DNA of 64,000 nucleotides, from contig CAVVIK010000002.1 of assembly GCA_963748315.1 (NCBI GenBank), positions 31,547-95,546 on the forward strand, read 5' to 3'. Below are positions 47,255 to 55,221 of this stretch, piece after piece (position 1 is the stretch's first letter; each line of letters begins with the position of its first letter). The notes beneath the pieces are model-generated. The model ran no database searches and was not told where the DNA came from. It worked only from the letters and a program-made list of their open reading frames with translations. The translations under genes and the position numbers were made by a program. This stretch comes from DASPHG01 sp963748315. GTDB lineage: Bacteria > Actinomycetota > Thermoleophilia > Solirubrobacterales > Thermoleophilaceae.

Positions 47255-47397
47255 TACTCCTCCTGAGGGAAACAAACGTCTCGCGGACAGTCAACTTGCA
47301 GTTGCCCCGATTCGCCACTGGCCGAACGTATAGGCAAACCCTCGACCCAAGATCGAGATCCTCATTGCTTCGGCGGTGATCGGCTACCGTCCCCGCC
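47255..47397. other. Divergent intergenic region with a nested hairpin
   Basis: 143 bases between the leader ORF (minus) and the coiled-coil gene (plus). On the minus strand TTGCC and GGCAA enclose an inner stem TTCG/CGAA (about 47297-47334), so the murein-gene 5' leader can fold. No consensus of the ydaO (c-di-AMP), cobalamin or TPP riboswitches is seen. TAnnnT boxes exist but no convincing -35 at 17 bases. Confidence 0.4.
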
Positions 47398-47862
47398 ATG
47401 CCCGAGCCGACCGATGAAGGACTGAAAGAGCGCCTCTCCCGCCAGGGCGAGGAGGCCCTCGGGAAGGTCGCCGAGGAGCTTGTCGCGAACCCCGTGATCA
47501 ACGCCGCGCTTGCGCGCGCGTTCGAGGCTCGCGAGAAGGCCGTCCAGGCCCAGGAGGCTGCGATGGGGGCGTTGGGGATCCCGTCGGCTGCCGACATCGA
47601 GCGGCTCACGCGCCGCCTCCGGTCGGTGTCGCAGCGACTCGAGGGCATCGAGGACGCGGTCGACCGGCTCGACGAGCGACTCGCGTCCATGGGTGCGCGG
47701 GCCGGTGGCGGCGAGCTCGCCGAGGTCGCCGAAAGGCTCGAGGCTCGCATCGACGAGCTTGCACGCGATCTTGCCGCGGTACGCGAGGCCGTGGCGCCCG
47801 CCGACGAGGTGCCGCCGCGCGCACAGGAGCGGCTGACCGTCTCGGACGGGCCGACGGCCTAG
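47398..47862 (+). CDS. Coiled-coil protein, unknown function
   Basis: 154 residues. A helical N-terminus (E-R-L-S-R-Q-G-E-E-A-L-G-K-V) with N-P-V-I-N-A-A-L-A-R-A-F-E-A-R is followed by heptad-rich L-R-S-V-S-Q-R-L-E-G-I-E-D-A-V-D-R-L-D-E. A second coil follows near R-L-E-A-R-I-D-E-L. It resembles phasin or poly(hydroxyalkanoate)-granule-associated helical proteins, but that is only a resemblance. The stop overlaps the convergent phosphorylase by 4 bases. Confidence 0.7.
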   Translation: MPEPTDEGLKERLSRQGEEALGKVAEELVANPVINAALARAFEAREKAVQAQEAAMGALGIPSAADIERLTRRLRSVSQRLEGIEDAVDRLDERLASMGARAGGGELAEVAERLEARIDELARDLAAVREAVAPADEVPPRAQERLTVSDGPTA

Positions 47863-48581
47863 CCGCCCGCCGACGCGAGCGCCGCCCAGGCCGTCTCGCC
47901 GAGAGCGGTCCCCATCTCTTCGACGGCGTCGAAGTCCGCACGCACGCGCCCGCCGGCCAACAGGTCGGTCACGGCGAGCAGGCAGCCGGCGCGGGCGCCG
48001 CGCAACGAGGCGACCTGCAGCACGGCCGCCGCCTCCATCTCGACAACACCCGCGCCGTCGGCGACCCAGCCGCGCGCCATTTCTTCTCGCGCGTCATAAA
48101 AGAGGTCGGTCGAGACGCACTGAACCGCCGCACGGCCCGACGCCTCGGCGAGGCCCGATGTGATCGCAGCGTCCGCGGAGACGCGACCGTCGGCTCCGAG
48201 CGCGCGGCTCGTCCCGTCGGCCGCGATCGCCGACCGAACCGGCACGAGCGTCCCGAGCTCGAAGCCGTCGACCAGTGCGCCGCAGGTTCCGATCCGGATC
48301 AGCGTCCGTGCACCGAGCCCGATCAGCTCCTCCACGACGATCGCCGCGCTCGGACCGCCCATGCCCGTCGACTGAACCGTGAGCGGTGAGCCGTCGCGGG
48401 CGGTGCCGGAATAGCCCCAGAGCCCGCGGTGGTGGTTGAACATCTTCGGCTGCTCGAGCAATGCCTGCGCGACGTGAAGCGCGCGGTGCGGGTCGCCTGG
48501 CAGCAGGACGCGTTCGGCGAGTTCGGCGGCCGGGCGCAGGTGGATCGGGGCCTCGGGCATCGGCGCCACGATATGGAACAC
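47859..48581 (-). CDS. Nucleoside phosphorylase (DeoD/Udp type)
   Basis: 240 residues. L-L-P-G-D-P-H-R-A is the phosphate loop, T-G-M-G-G-P-S-A-A-I-V the family signature, I-R-I-G-T-C-G-A-L a core strand, and V-V-E-M-E-A-A-A-V the purine/ribose site with Met-Glu contacts. It cleaves purine nucleosides or uridine with phosphate for salvage. Start could be ATG 48581 or ATG 48557; either leaves the phosphate loop intact. Confidence 0.9.
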   Translation of the reverse strand: MFHIVAPMPEAPIHLRPAAELAERVLLPGDPHRALHVAQALLEQPKMFNHHRGLWGYSGTARDGSPLTVQSTGMGGPSAAIVVEELIGLGARTLIRIGTCGALVDGFELGTLVPVRSAIAADGTSRALGADGRVSADAAITSGLAEASGRAAVQCVSTDLFYDAREEMARGWVADGAGVVEMEAAAVLQVASLRGARAGCLLAVTDLLAGGRVRADFDAVEEMGTALGETAWAALASAGG

Positions 48582-48593
48582 TGGGCGCTGCCC

Positions 48594-49025
48594 ATGGCCA
48601 ACCGCCGGACAAACCCCAAGGAGCTCCCCGACGCGGTCCGCGACGCGGTCGAGCGGACCGTGCAGGCGACCGTCGGCGGCGCGCAGAGCACGCGCGATCG
48701 GACGCGCGACACGCTCGACGAACTGGTCAAGACCGCCGAGTCGCAGGCGCGCGAGGTGCGTGAGCGCGTGCGCGAAGCGATCGGCGAGCTCGAGGAGCGG
48801 CGTCCGGCCACACAGGAGGACGTGGCCGCACTGCGCAAGGAGCTGCGCGCGATCTCGCGCCGGCTCGACGCGATCGAGGAGCGGCTGCCCGCGAAGCGCG
48901 GCAACTCGGGCCGCAGCACGAGCTCACGTAAGAAGTCGACGTCCCGCTCGTCGAAGGTCGACGCGGCGCGGTCCGCGGCGAAGCGCTCGTCGGGATCGCG
49001 TTCGTCCCGTTCGCGATCTAGCTGA
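48594..49025 (+). CDS. Coiled-coil protein with basic Ser/Arg/Lys tail
   Basis: 143 residues. N-P-K-E-L-P-D-A-V-R-D-A-V-E-R-T-V-Q-A and a long amphipathic helix (V-R-E-R-V-R-E-A-I-G-E-L-E-E-R) are followed by a leucine-zipper-like coil. The tail is composed almost only of Ser, Arg and Lys (S-S-R-K-K-S-T-S-R-S). This phasin-like helix plus histone-H1-like tail occurs in actinobacterial granule or nucleoid proteins. Function unproven. Two bases before the epimerase-like gene. Confidence 0.7.
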   Translation: MANRRTNPKELPDAVRDAVERTVQATVGGAQSTRDRTRDTLDELVKTAESQAREVRERVREAIGELEERRPATQEDVAALRKELRAISRRLDAIEERLPAKRGNSGRSTSSRKKSTSRSSKVDAARSAAKRSSGSRSSRSRSS

Positions 49026-49027
49026 CC

Positions 49028-50027
49028 GTGGCCGGCCGGCGCGTCCTCATCACCGGGGTCGGCAGCCACCTCGGGACCGAGGTTGCGCGGCGCCTCGAGC
49101 GCGATCCCGAGATCGAGTACGTCGCCGGGCTCGACACCCGCCCGCCGCGAGCAAAGCTCGAGCGCACCGAGTACCTGCGAGGCCGACATTCGCAACCCCG
49201 TCATCACGAAGCTGCTGCCCCAGGCCGAGGTCGACACCGTCGTCCACAACCAGATCGTGCGGCGACCGGAACCCGGGATGTCGACACAGGCGATGCACGA
49301 CATCAACGTGATCGGCTCGCTCCAGCTCCTCGCGGCATGCGAGCGGTCGCCCTCCGTGCGCACGATCGTGATTCGCGGGTCGGCCGGCATCTACGGCTCG
49401 GAGCCGCAGGCGCCGCAGTTCTTCACCGAGGAGATGTCACGGCTCTACCCGCTGCGGACGCGCTTCCAGCGCGACGTCGGCGAGATCGAGAACTACTTCG
49501 AGACGTACTCGCGCCGGCACCCGCAGGTCACATGCATGATGCTGCGCTACCAGCCGGCCATCGGGCCCGCGACCGACTCGCAGGTGACCCGCTACCTGGG
49601 CCTGCCAGTCGTGCCGACGTATCTCGGCTTCGATCCGCGGCTTCAGTTCATCCACGTGAGCGACGGGCTCGAGGCGCTGCTCGCGTCGATCAAGAACCCG
49701 CTTCGAGGCGCGGTCAACGTGGCGGCTCCCGGGACCATCGGCCTGACGAAGATGATCCGCCTGGCCGGCAAGACATCGGTACCCATCGCATCGCCGCTGT
49801 TCCCCGCCGCCGCGACGCTCGGGCGCCGCGCGGGCCTCTTCAGCAGCCTGTCACCCGACTTCCGGCGCCTCTTGCGCTACGGCCGTGCGGTGGACACGCG
49901 CCGGCTTGTCGAGGAGGTCGGATTCCGGCCGCGCTTCGACATCGTCGCCGCGGTTGAGGACTATGCGCGCACGCAGAGCGGCAGGCGAATCGTGCCGAGC
50001 GTCCGCGACCTGGTGGCGTCGCAATGA
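49028..50027 (+). CDS. NAD-dependent epimerase/dehydratase (extended SDR), frameshifted
   Basis: GTG 49028 gives the Rossmann start V-L-I-T-G-V-G-S-H-L-G. The frame breaks near 49180 and resumes I-R-N-P-V-I-T-K-L-L-P. Then D-T-V-V-H-N-Q-I and R-G-S-A-G-I-Y-G-S-E-P appear, and a lone Y-x-x-x-R-F-x-R-D stretch stands where YxxxK is expected. Thus the catalytic Lys seems replaced and activity may be lost or altered. The span is 3n+1, ~332 residues. The ATG of the acyltransferase overlaps its stop (ATGA). Confidence 0.8.
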
Positions 50028-51046
50028 GCGTGCGGCCCGGCGAACCCGCAGTCGGCCGCGAGCCGCCGCCGTCGTGGCTGCCGCCGCGCGCAACTCCGAC
50101 CGGGGAGTCGGCGCTGTTCCCGGTCGGCGCCGCGCTCAGCTTCATGCGCCGCCTGCGCGAGGGCGTCGAGTCGGGCTCGGATCCACTCACCGCGCTCGCG
50201 GGCGCGGTGGGCGGCCTGCCGGCTGACGCGCAGAAGGGACTCGACAGGGCGGTGCGTCGCCTCGGAGGCGACTACGCCGAGGACGAGTGGGGCTTCGACG
50301 AGGAGTTCGCCGATGCGCTGTTTCCGTTGCTCGAGTTCATGTACGAGCGCTGGTGGCGAGTCCAGGTCGACGGGACGGTGAACGTCCCGTCTCACGGACC
50401 CGCGCTCATGGTCGCCAACCATGCGGGGATCGTCCCGTGGGACGCGATCATGATGGGGACGGCGATCCTGAAGGAGCATCCGCTGCCGCGCTACCCGCGC
50501 TTCCTGGTGCTCAACTGGGCGTTCACCCTGCCCTACATCTCGCTCGCTTTGCGCAAGGTCGGCGCGGTGGTCGCGTCGCCCTACAACGCGATTCGGCTGC
50601 TGGAGCAGGGCGAGCTCGTGGGTGTCTTTCCGGAGGGCGTGAAGGGAGCCGGCAAGGACTTCAAGGACCGCTACCGGCTGCAGCGGTTCGGCCGCGGTGG
50701 ATTTGTCGAGATCGCGCTTCGCACGCGGGCACCGATCGTGCCGGTCGCGGTGGTCGGCAGCGAAGAGATACATCCGAAGATCGGCGAGTCGGGTCTGCTC
50801 GCGCGCGCGACCGGCGCGCCGTACTTCCCGATCACGCCGACGTTCCCGCTGCTCGGCCCGTTGGGGCTGATCCCGCTGCCGTCGAAGTGGCGGATCGAGT
50901 TCTGCGAGCCGATCCCGACCGAGGAGTACGGGCCGGAGGCGGCGGAGGACCGTGGCCTCGTCTTCGAGCTCTCCGAGCAGGTTCGCGAGGTGATTCAGGC
51001 GAAGCTGTACGAGAGCCTCGTCAAGCGGGGCCGGGCGTTCGCCTGA
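50024..51046 (+). CDS. PlsC-type 1-acyl-glycerol-3-phosphate acyltransferase-like protein
   Basis: 340 residues. The acyltransferase motifs appear as N-H-A-G-I-V-P-W-D (HX4D-like, here HX5D), V-F-P-E-G-V-K-G, and I-V-P-V-A-V-V-G. A ~95-residue N-terminal extension precedes the domain. It would transfer acyl groups to lysophosphatidic acid or another acceptor at the membrane. The coupled SDR gene upstream recurs with this protein type in actinobacteria (from memory). The exact acceptor is unknown. Confidence 0.85.
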   Translation: MSVRPGEPAVGREPPPSWLPPRATPTGESALFPVGAALSFMRRLREGVESGSDPLTALAGAVGGLPADAQKGLDRAVRRLGGDYAEDEWGFDEEFADALFPLLEFMYERWWRVQVDGTVNVPSHGPALMVANHAGIVPWDAIMMGTAILKEHPLPRYPRFLVLNWAFTLPYISLALRKVGAVVASPYNAIRLLEQGELVGVFPEGVKGAGKDFKDRYRLQRFGRGGFVEIALRTRAPIVPVAVVGSEEIHPKIGESGLLARATGAPYFPITPTFPLLGPLGLIPLPSKWRIEFCEPIPTEEYGPEAAEDRGLVFELSEQVREVIQAKLYESLVKRGRAFA

Positions 51047-51050
51047 GTCG

Positions 51051-52550
51051 CTAGGCGGCGACTCTGTCGCGCGCGTCGGTCACGGGCGCGCGCGAGAACT
51101 CGATGCCCTCGTCCTCGAGGTCGCCGCGCTTGATCATCAAGATGTCGCGCGGGTAGTTCTGGTACATCCGCCAAGGCGGTCGGCTGCCCTGTTTCGGGAA
51201 CTTGTCGATCGACCGCAGCACGTAGCCCGACATCAGGTCGATGAACGGGACGATCTCGACGGACGGGCCCGGGCGCTTCGGCATGACGCGGTCGTAGCCG
51301 TTCTCGTCCATGTGGTTGAGGATGCGGCACACGTACTCGCAGATCAGGTCGCACTTGAGCGTCCACGACGCGTTCGTGTATCCGAGCGAGACCGCGACGT
51401 TCGGGACCCCGCTGAACATCATGCCCTTGTAGCCGACTGTCTTCGAGAGGTCGACGTCCTCACCGTCGACGGCGAACTCCATCCCGCCCACGGCCAGCAG
51501 GTTCAGACCGGTGGCTGTGACGATGATGTCCGCCTCGAGCTCCGCGCCGGAGGCGAGCTTCAGCCCCTTCTCGGTGAACGTCTCGATCTCGTCGGTGGCG
51601 ATCGACGCGTCACCTGACGCGAGCACGTCGAACAGGTCGCCGTCGGGCACGAGGCACACGCGCTGCGTCCACGGCCCGTAGCGCGGCGTGAAGTGCGGGT
51701 CGAGGCCGAAGCCGGGCGGCAGATGTCGCTGGACGCCGCTCAGGAAGAGCTTGCGCATCGCCTTCGGGGCCCGGTGGCTCAGGTGGAAGCTCGCCTGGGT
51801 CAGCAGCGCGTTCTTCCAGCGGAGCAAGGCGTAGGCGACCCGCGTCGGCAGCACGCGCAGCGCCACCTTCGCGATCGGGTCCTCGGAGGGGAGCGAGACG
51901 ATGTAGCTCGGAGACCGCTGGAGCATCGTGACGTGCTCCGCGCGGTCGGCCACGGCCGGCACGATCGTGACCGCCGTGGCGCCGCTGCCGATCACGACGA
52001 TGCGCTTCCCGTCGTAGTCGAGGTCCTCCGGCCAGTGCTGCGGATGGATGATCTGTCCCTGGAATCGCTCGGTGCCTGCGAACTCGGGTGAGTAGGGCTC
52101 CGTGTAGTGGTAGTAGCCCGTGCACGGGAAGAGGAAGTTGCACGTGAGCTGCACCGCCTCCCCGGTGTCCGTGCGCTCGGCGTGCACCATCCAGTGCGAC
52201 TCGTCGCTCGACCACTCGGCGCGCACGACTTTGTGCCCGTAACGGATCTTCTCGTCGACCCCGTACTCGCCCGCCGTGTCGTTGATGTACCTGCGGATCG
52301 CAGGACCGTCGGCGATTGCCTTTGCCTCCGCCCACGGCCGGAACGAGTAGCCCAGCGTGAACATGTCCGAGTCCGAGCGAATGCCCGGGTAGCGAAAGAG
52401 GTCCCACGTGCCGCCCATCGCGTCGCGCGCCTCGAGCAGGACGAACGACTTGTCCGGGCACTTCCGCGTCAGGTGACAACCCGCGCCCACGCCCGACAGG
52501 CCGGCGCCGACGACGATGACGTCGAAATGCTCGGTGTCAGGCGGCGACAT
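51051..52550 (-). CDS. FAD-dependent Baeyer-Villiger-type monooxygenase (EthA-like)
   Basis: 499 residues. The FAD Rossmann motif is V-V-G-A-G-L-S-G-V-G, the NADPH motif V-I-G-S-G-A-T-A. Between them is the fingerprint F-Q-G-Q-I-I-H-P-Q-H-W-P (FxGxxxHxxxW), diagnostic of flavin monooxygenases with Baeyer-Villiger activity. Length and overall sequence are close to mycobacterial EthA. It oxidises ketones or sulfur compounds with O2 and NADPH. Natural substrate unknown. Confidence 0.92.
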   Translation of the reverse strand: MSPPDTEHFDVIVVGAGLSGVGAGCHLTRKCPDKSFVLLEARDAMGGTWDLFRYPGIRSDSDMFTLGYSFRPWAEAKAIADGPAIRRYINDTAGEYGVDEKIRYGHKVVRAEWSSDESHWMVHAERTDTGEAVQLTCNFLFPCTGYYHYTEPYSPEFAGTERFQGQIIHPQHWPEDLDYDGKRIVVIGSGATAVTIVPAVADRAEHVTMLQRSPSYIVSLPSEDPIAKVALRVLPTRVAYALLRWKNALLTQASFHLSHRAPKAMRKLFLSGVQRHLPPGFGLDPHFTPRYGPWTQRVCLVPDGDLFDVLASGDASIATDEIETFTEKGLKLASGAELEADIIVTATGLNLLAVGGMEFAVDGEDVDLSKTVGYKGMMFSGVPNVAVSLGYTNASWTLKCDLICEYVCRILNHMDENGYDRVMPKRPGPSVEIVPFIDLMSGYVLRSIDKFPKQGSRPPWRMYQNYPRDILMIKRGDLEDEGIEFSRAPVTDARDRVAA

Positions 52551-52598
52551 TGGAAGCAGCTTGTACCGGACAGCGCCGTTGGCTTGTGTGACCGCGCG

Positions 52599-52994
52599 TC
52601 ACAGTCCTACGGCTGCGAGCGCTTCCTCGGCGGTTCTGAAGACCCGTCCGCGCTTCAGCTGGCCGTCCGCGACCGTCCAGACCACGGCGAACCGGAGATC
52701 GACCCAGGACTGGCTTCCTCGGGGACGCGCTCGCTGGTGAAGGATCGCGACCACGTCGTGGTCGCCGCCGTCGATCACATCCTCCACGTGTTGCTCGAAC
52801 TCCTCGTACGCCTCGGTCCACTTGGCAATGAACTCGTTGAATCCCTCCGGCCCGAAGTACTGCTGGGCGTCGGGCCAGACCTCGAGGGTGCTCACGTCCC
52901 AGACGAAGTCCGCCGCCGCATATGACGTAGCGCGCAACGTCTCTTGAAACTCCTGCTGGCTCGCGATGACCAGCTCCACGTTTTCCCTCGACAT
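52599..52994 (-). CDS. SnoaL-like/NTF2-fold protein
   Basis: 131 residues. S-R-E-N-V-E-L-V at the start, a mid Y-F-G-P-E-G-F-N-E-F-I-A-K-W-T-E-A-Y, and a beta-sheet end V-D-L-R-F-A-V-V-W-T-V-A-D-G-Q follow the usual NTF2-like SnoaL pattern of actinobacterial proteins. Likely binds or processes a small hydrophobic molecule. Catalytic role not evident. Seven bases downstream of the AcrA1-like gene, so probably the same transcript. Confidence 0.82.
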   Translation of the reverse strand: MSRENVELVIASQQEFQETLRATSYAAADFVWDVSTLEVWPDAQQYFGPEGFNEFIAKWTEAYEEFEQHVEDVIDGGDHDVVAILHQRARPRGSQSWVDLRFAVVWTVADGQLKRGRVFRTAEEALAAVGL

Positions 52995-53001
52995 GGGCGC
53001 G

Positions 53002-55015
53002 CTAGAAGTGCACGCCGCGCATCAGGTACGCCATCGCGACCGCCTCGGTCGAGATCTGCTCCTCCGGCTCTTCCTTGGCCGCGGCGCCGTCCTCGCCGGC
53101 GGCGAGCTCCTTCTTCTTGCCGCGCGCGGCCTTCGAGTCGGGGAACAGGTTGTACGCCGTGTTGAGCACGATGTCGGCGGACTTCGGAGACAGCGTGTAG
53201 AGGATCTCGCCGAACGTGCCGAGCCGCGAGGCGATCTTCTTCGGCTTGTCGATCATCGCGTTCGTGATCATCTCGGCGGCCTCCTCCGGCGAGAGCGTTG
53301 GGAAGGCCTTGTACATGTCGGTCGGCGCGATCATCGGTGTCCTCACGAGCGGCATGTAGATCGTCGTGAAGCGAACGCTGTCGCTCACCACCTCCGGTGC
53401 GACACAACGGCTGAACGCGTCAAGCGCCGCCTTCGATGCGACGTAGGCCGAGAACCGCGGCGTGTTCGTCTGCACGCCGATCGACGACACATTGATGATG
53501 TGGCCGAACTTGCGCTCGCGCATGCCGGGCATGAACGCCAGGATCAGCTTCAGCGCGCCGAAGTAGTTCAGCTGCATCGTGCGCTCGTAGTCATGGAAGC
53601 GGTCGTACGAGCGCTCGAGCGAGCGCCGGATCGAGCGGCCCGCGTTGTTGATGAGGATGTCGACCCCGCCGTGCTGCTCGATCACCTCGTCGGCCATCCG
53701 CTGGATGTCGTCGAGGTCGGACAGGTCAGCGGGGTGGACGTGGGCCTCGCCGCCGCGCTCGCGCACCTGCTCGGCGACCTCCTCGAGCTTCTCGCGCGTG
53801 CGTGAAACCAAGAGCACGCAGCCGCCGGCGTCGCCGACCTTCAGGGCCGTCTCCAGCCCGATACCCGAGGAGGCGCCGGTGATCATCACCTTCTTGCCCT
53901 CGATCGAGCTCGCCAGCGAGCGCTCGCGGAAAAGCGCGGGGTCCATGTTGCGCTCCCAGTAGTCCCAGAGCCGGCCGGCGTACGACTGGAGCGGCGGCAC
54001 CGCGATGCCCGTTCCCTCGAGCGCGCGCTGGGTGTCGCGCGAGTCGAACGTGCAAAAGAAGTCGCGGTTCTCGATCGCGCTCTCCGGGATCCCGAAGTCC
54101 TTGAGCGCCTGCTGGCGGATCCGCTTGACCGGCGGCAGCTGCTTGAAGCCCTGGCGCACCGGCTTCGGAATCGCGTTCGTCAGGTGGCTGTCGACGCGCA
54201 TGGCGAACTGCGGCGCGTGCCCGGCCTTGGCGAAGGTGTTCAGCGCCTGGCCGACCGTCATCGGCTCCGGGTTCGTCAGGTGGAACGTGTCGCCGGGCAG
54301 CTTGTCGTCGGGCAGGTGCGCGATGTGGTCCATCGCCTTGGCGACGAAATCCACCGGCACCATGTTGGTCTGACCGCCCTCCGGGCCCGCGAGCGGGAAC
54401 CACTGCGGCAGTCTCTTGCGCAGCCGCTGGAGCAGCTTGAAGAAGTAGTAGGGCCCGTCGACCTTGTCCATCTCGCCCGTCTCCGAGTGGCCGAGCACGA
54501 TCGCCGGGCGAAACACGATCAGCTTCGTCTTGACCTCTTCGCGTGCGACCTTCTCCGACTCGTACTTCGTCTGGTGATAGGCGTGCGGCAGCTTCTGGTC
54601 CTCGTCGAACATCTCCTCCTGCCACGTGCCCTTGTAAGCGCCGGCTACCGCGATGGAGGAGACGTGGTGAAAGCGGCCGACGTCTTGCGCGTTAGCGAAC
54701 TCGACGACGTGCCGCGTGCCGTCGACGTTCGACGTGCGCATCGACTCGTCGTCGGCCGCCATGTCGTAGATCGCGGCGAGATGGAAGAGGTGATCGATCT
54801 TCTCGTTGAAGCTTCTCGACGCCGAGCGCGGGCTTCGACAGGTCACCGGGCACCGGCACGATCCGATCACCGGCGCCGAGCCTTTGCGCGAGCGAGTCGA
54901 GCTTGCCACGCGATCCCTCGCGCACGAGCGCGTAGATGGTTCCCTCCCGCTTGAGCAGTTCCTCGACGAGGTGCCGGCCGATGAACCCTGTTGCCCCGGT
55001 GACGAAGTAATTCAT
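53002..55015 (-). CDS. Bifunctional SDR / fatty acyl reductase-like enzyme (AcrA1 type), frameshifted
   Basis: ATG 55015 starts N-Y-F-V-T-G-A-T-G-F-I-G-R-H-L, a thioester-reductase-like extended SDR. One extra base near 54826 shifts the frame; it resumes N-E-K-I-D-H-L-F-H-L-A-A-I-Y. The second half is a classical SDR: V-M-I-T-G-A-S-S-G-I-G, I-L-I-N-N-A-G, and S-x11-Y-V-A-S-K. The span is 3n+1, about 670 residues. Order and size match mycobacterial AcrA1 (Rv3391), an acyl-CoA reductase candidate for wax-ester or lipid metabolism. Confidence 0.85.
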
Positions 55016-55221
55016 TTGGGTGAGCGACTCTACAGACGGAGACTTGACACGGACACCATCGTCAGAGGACACTCCATTGCGTCAGGCAGCAGGCTGGATA
55101 GTGGGGGAGGAGAGAGCCACCCGCGAGGCGCTCGATTGCGTCGCCAGCCTACGAAGGGGGCCGCTTCGCCCCCATCGCGGCGGGACCGCCAAGGTGGTCC
55201 CGCCGCTAGTTTGAGCAGGCG
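55016..55221. other. Divergent intergenic region with two GC-rich hairpins
   Basis: 206 bases between the reductase (minus) and the cyclase (plus). A TTGACA box at 55045 has no matching -10 at 17 bases. Stem 1 GGGGGC/GCCCCC (55156-55173) and stem 2 GCGGCGGGACC/GGTCCCGCCGC (55177-55206, perfect 11 bp) stand in tandem, the second ending 15 bases before the cyclase GTG. They could act as an attenuator or block initiation. Confidence 0.5.

Noticed and set aside
47188..47379. 63-codon plus-strand frame in the intergenic region
   Set aside because: No Shine-Dalgarno, and it overlaps the better-supported minus-strand leader ORF.
47255..47397. c-di-AMP (ydaO) riboswitch before the murein enzyme
   Set aside because: Such riboswitches often precede wall hydrolases, but none of its conserved blocks is present here; only generic hairpins.
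55020..55214. 64-codon plus-strand frame before the cyclase
   Set aside because: No ribosome site, composition not protein-like, and its end is made of the two hairpins.
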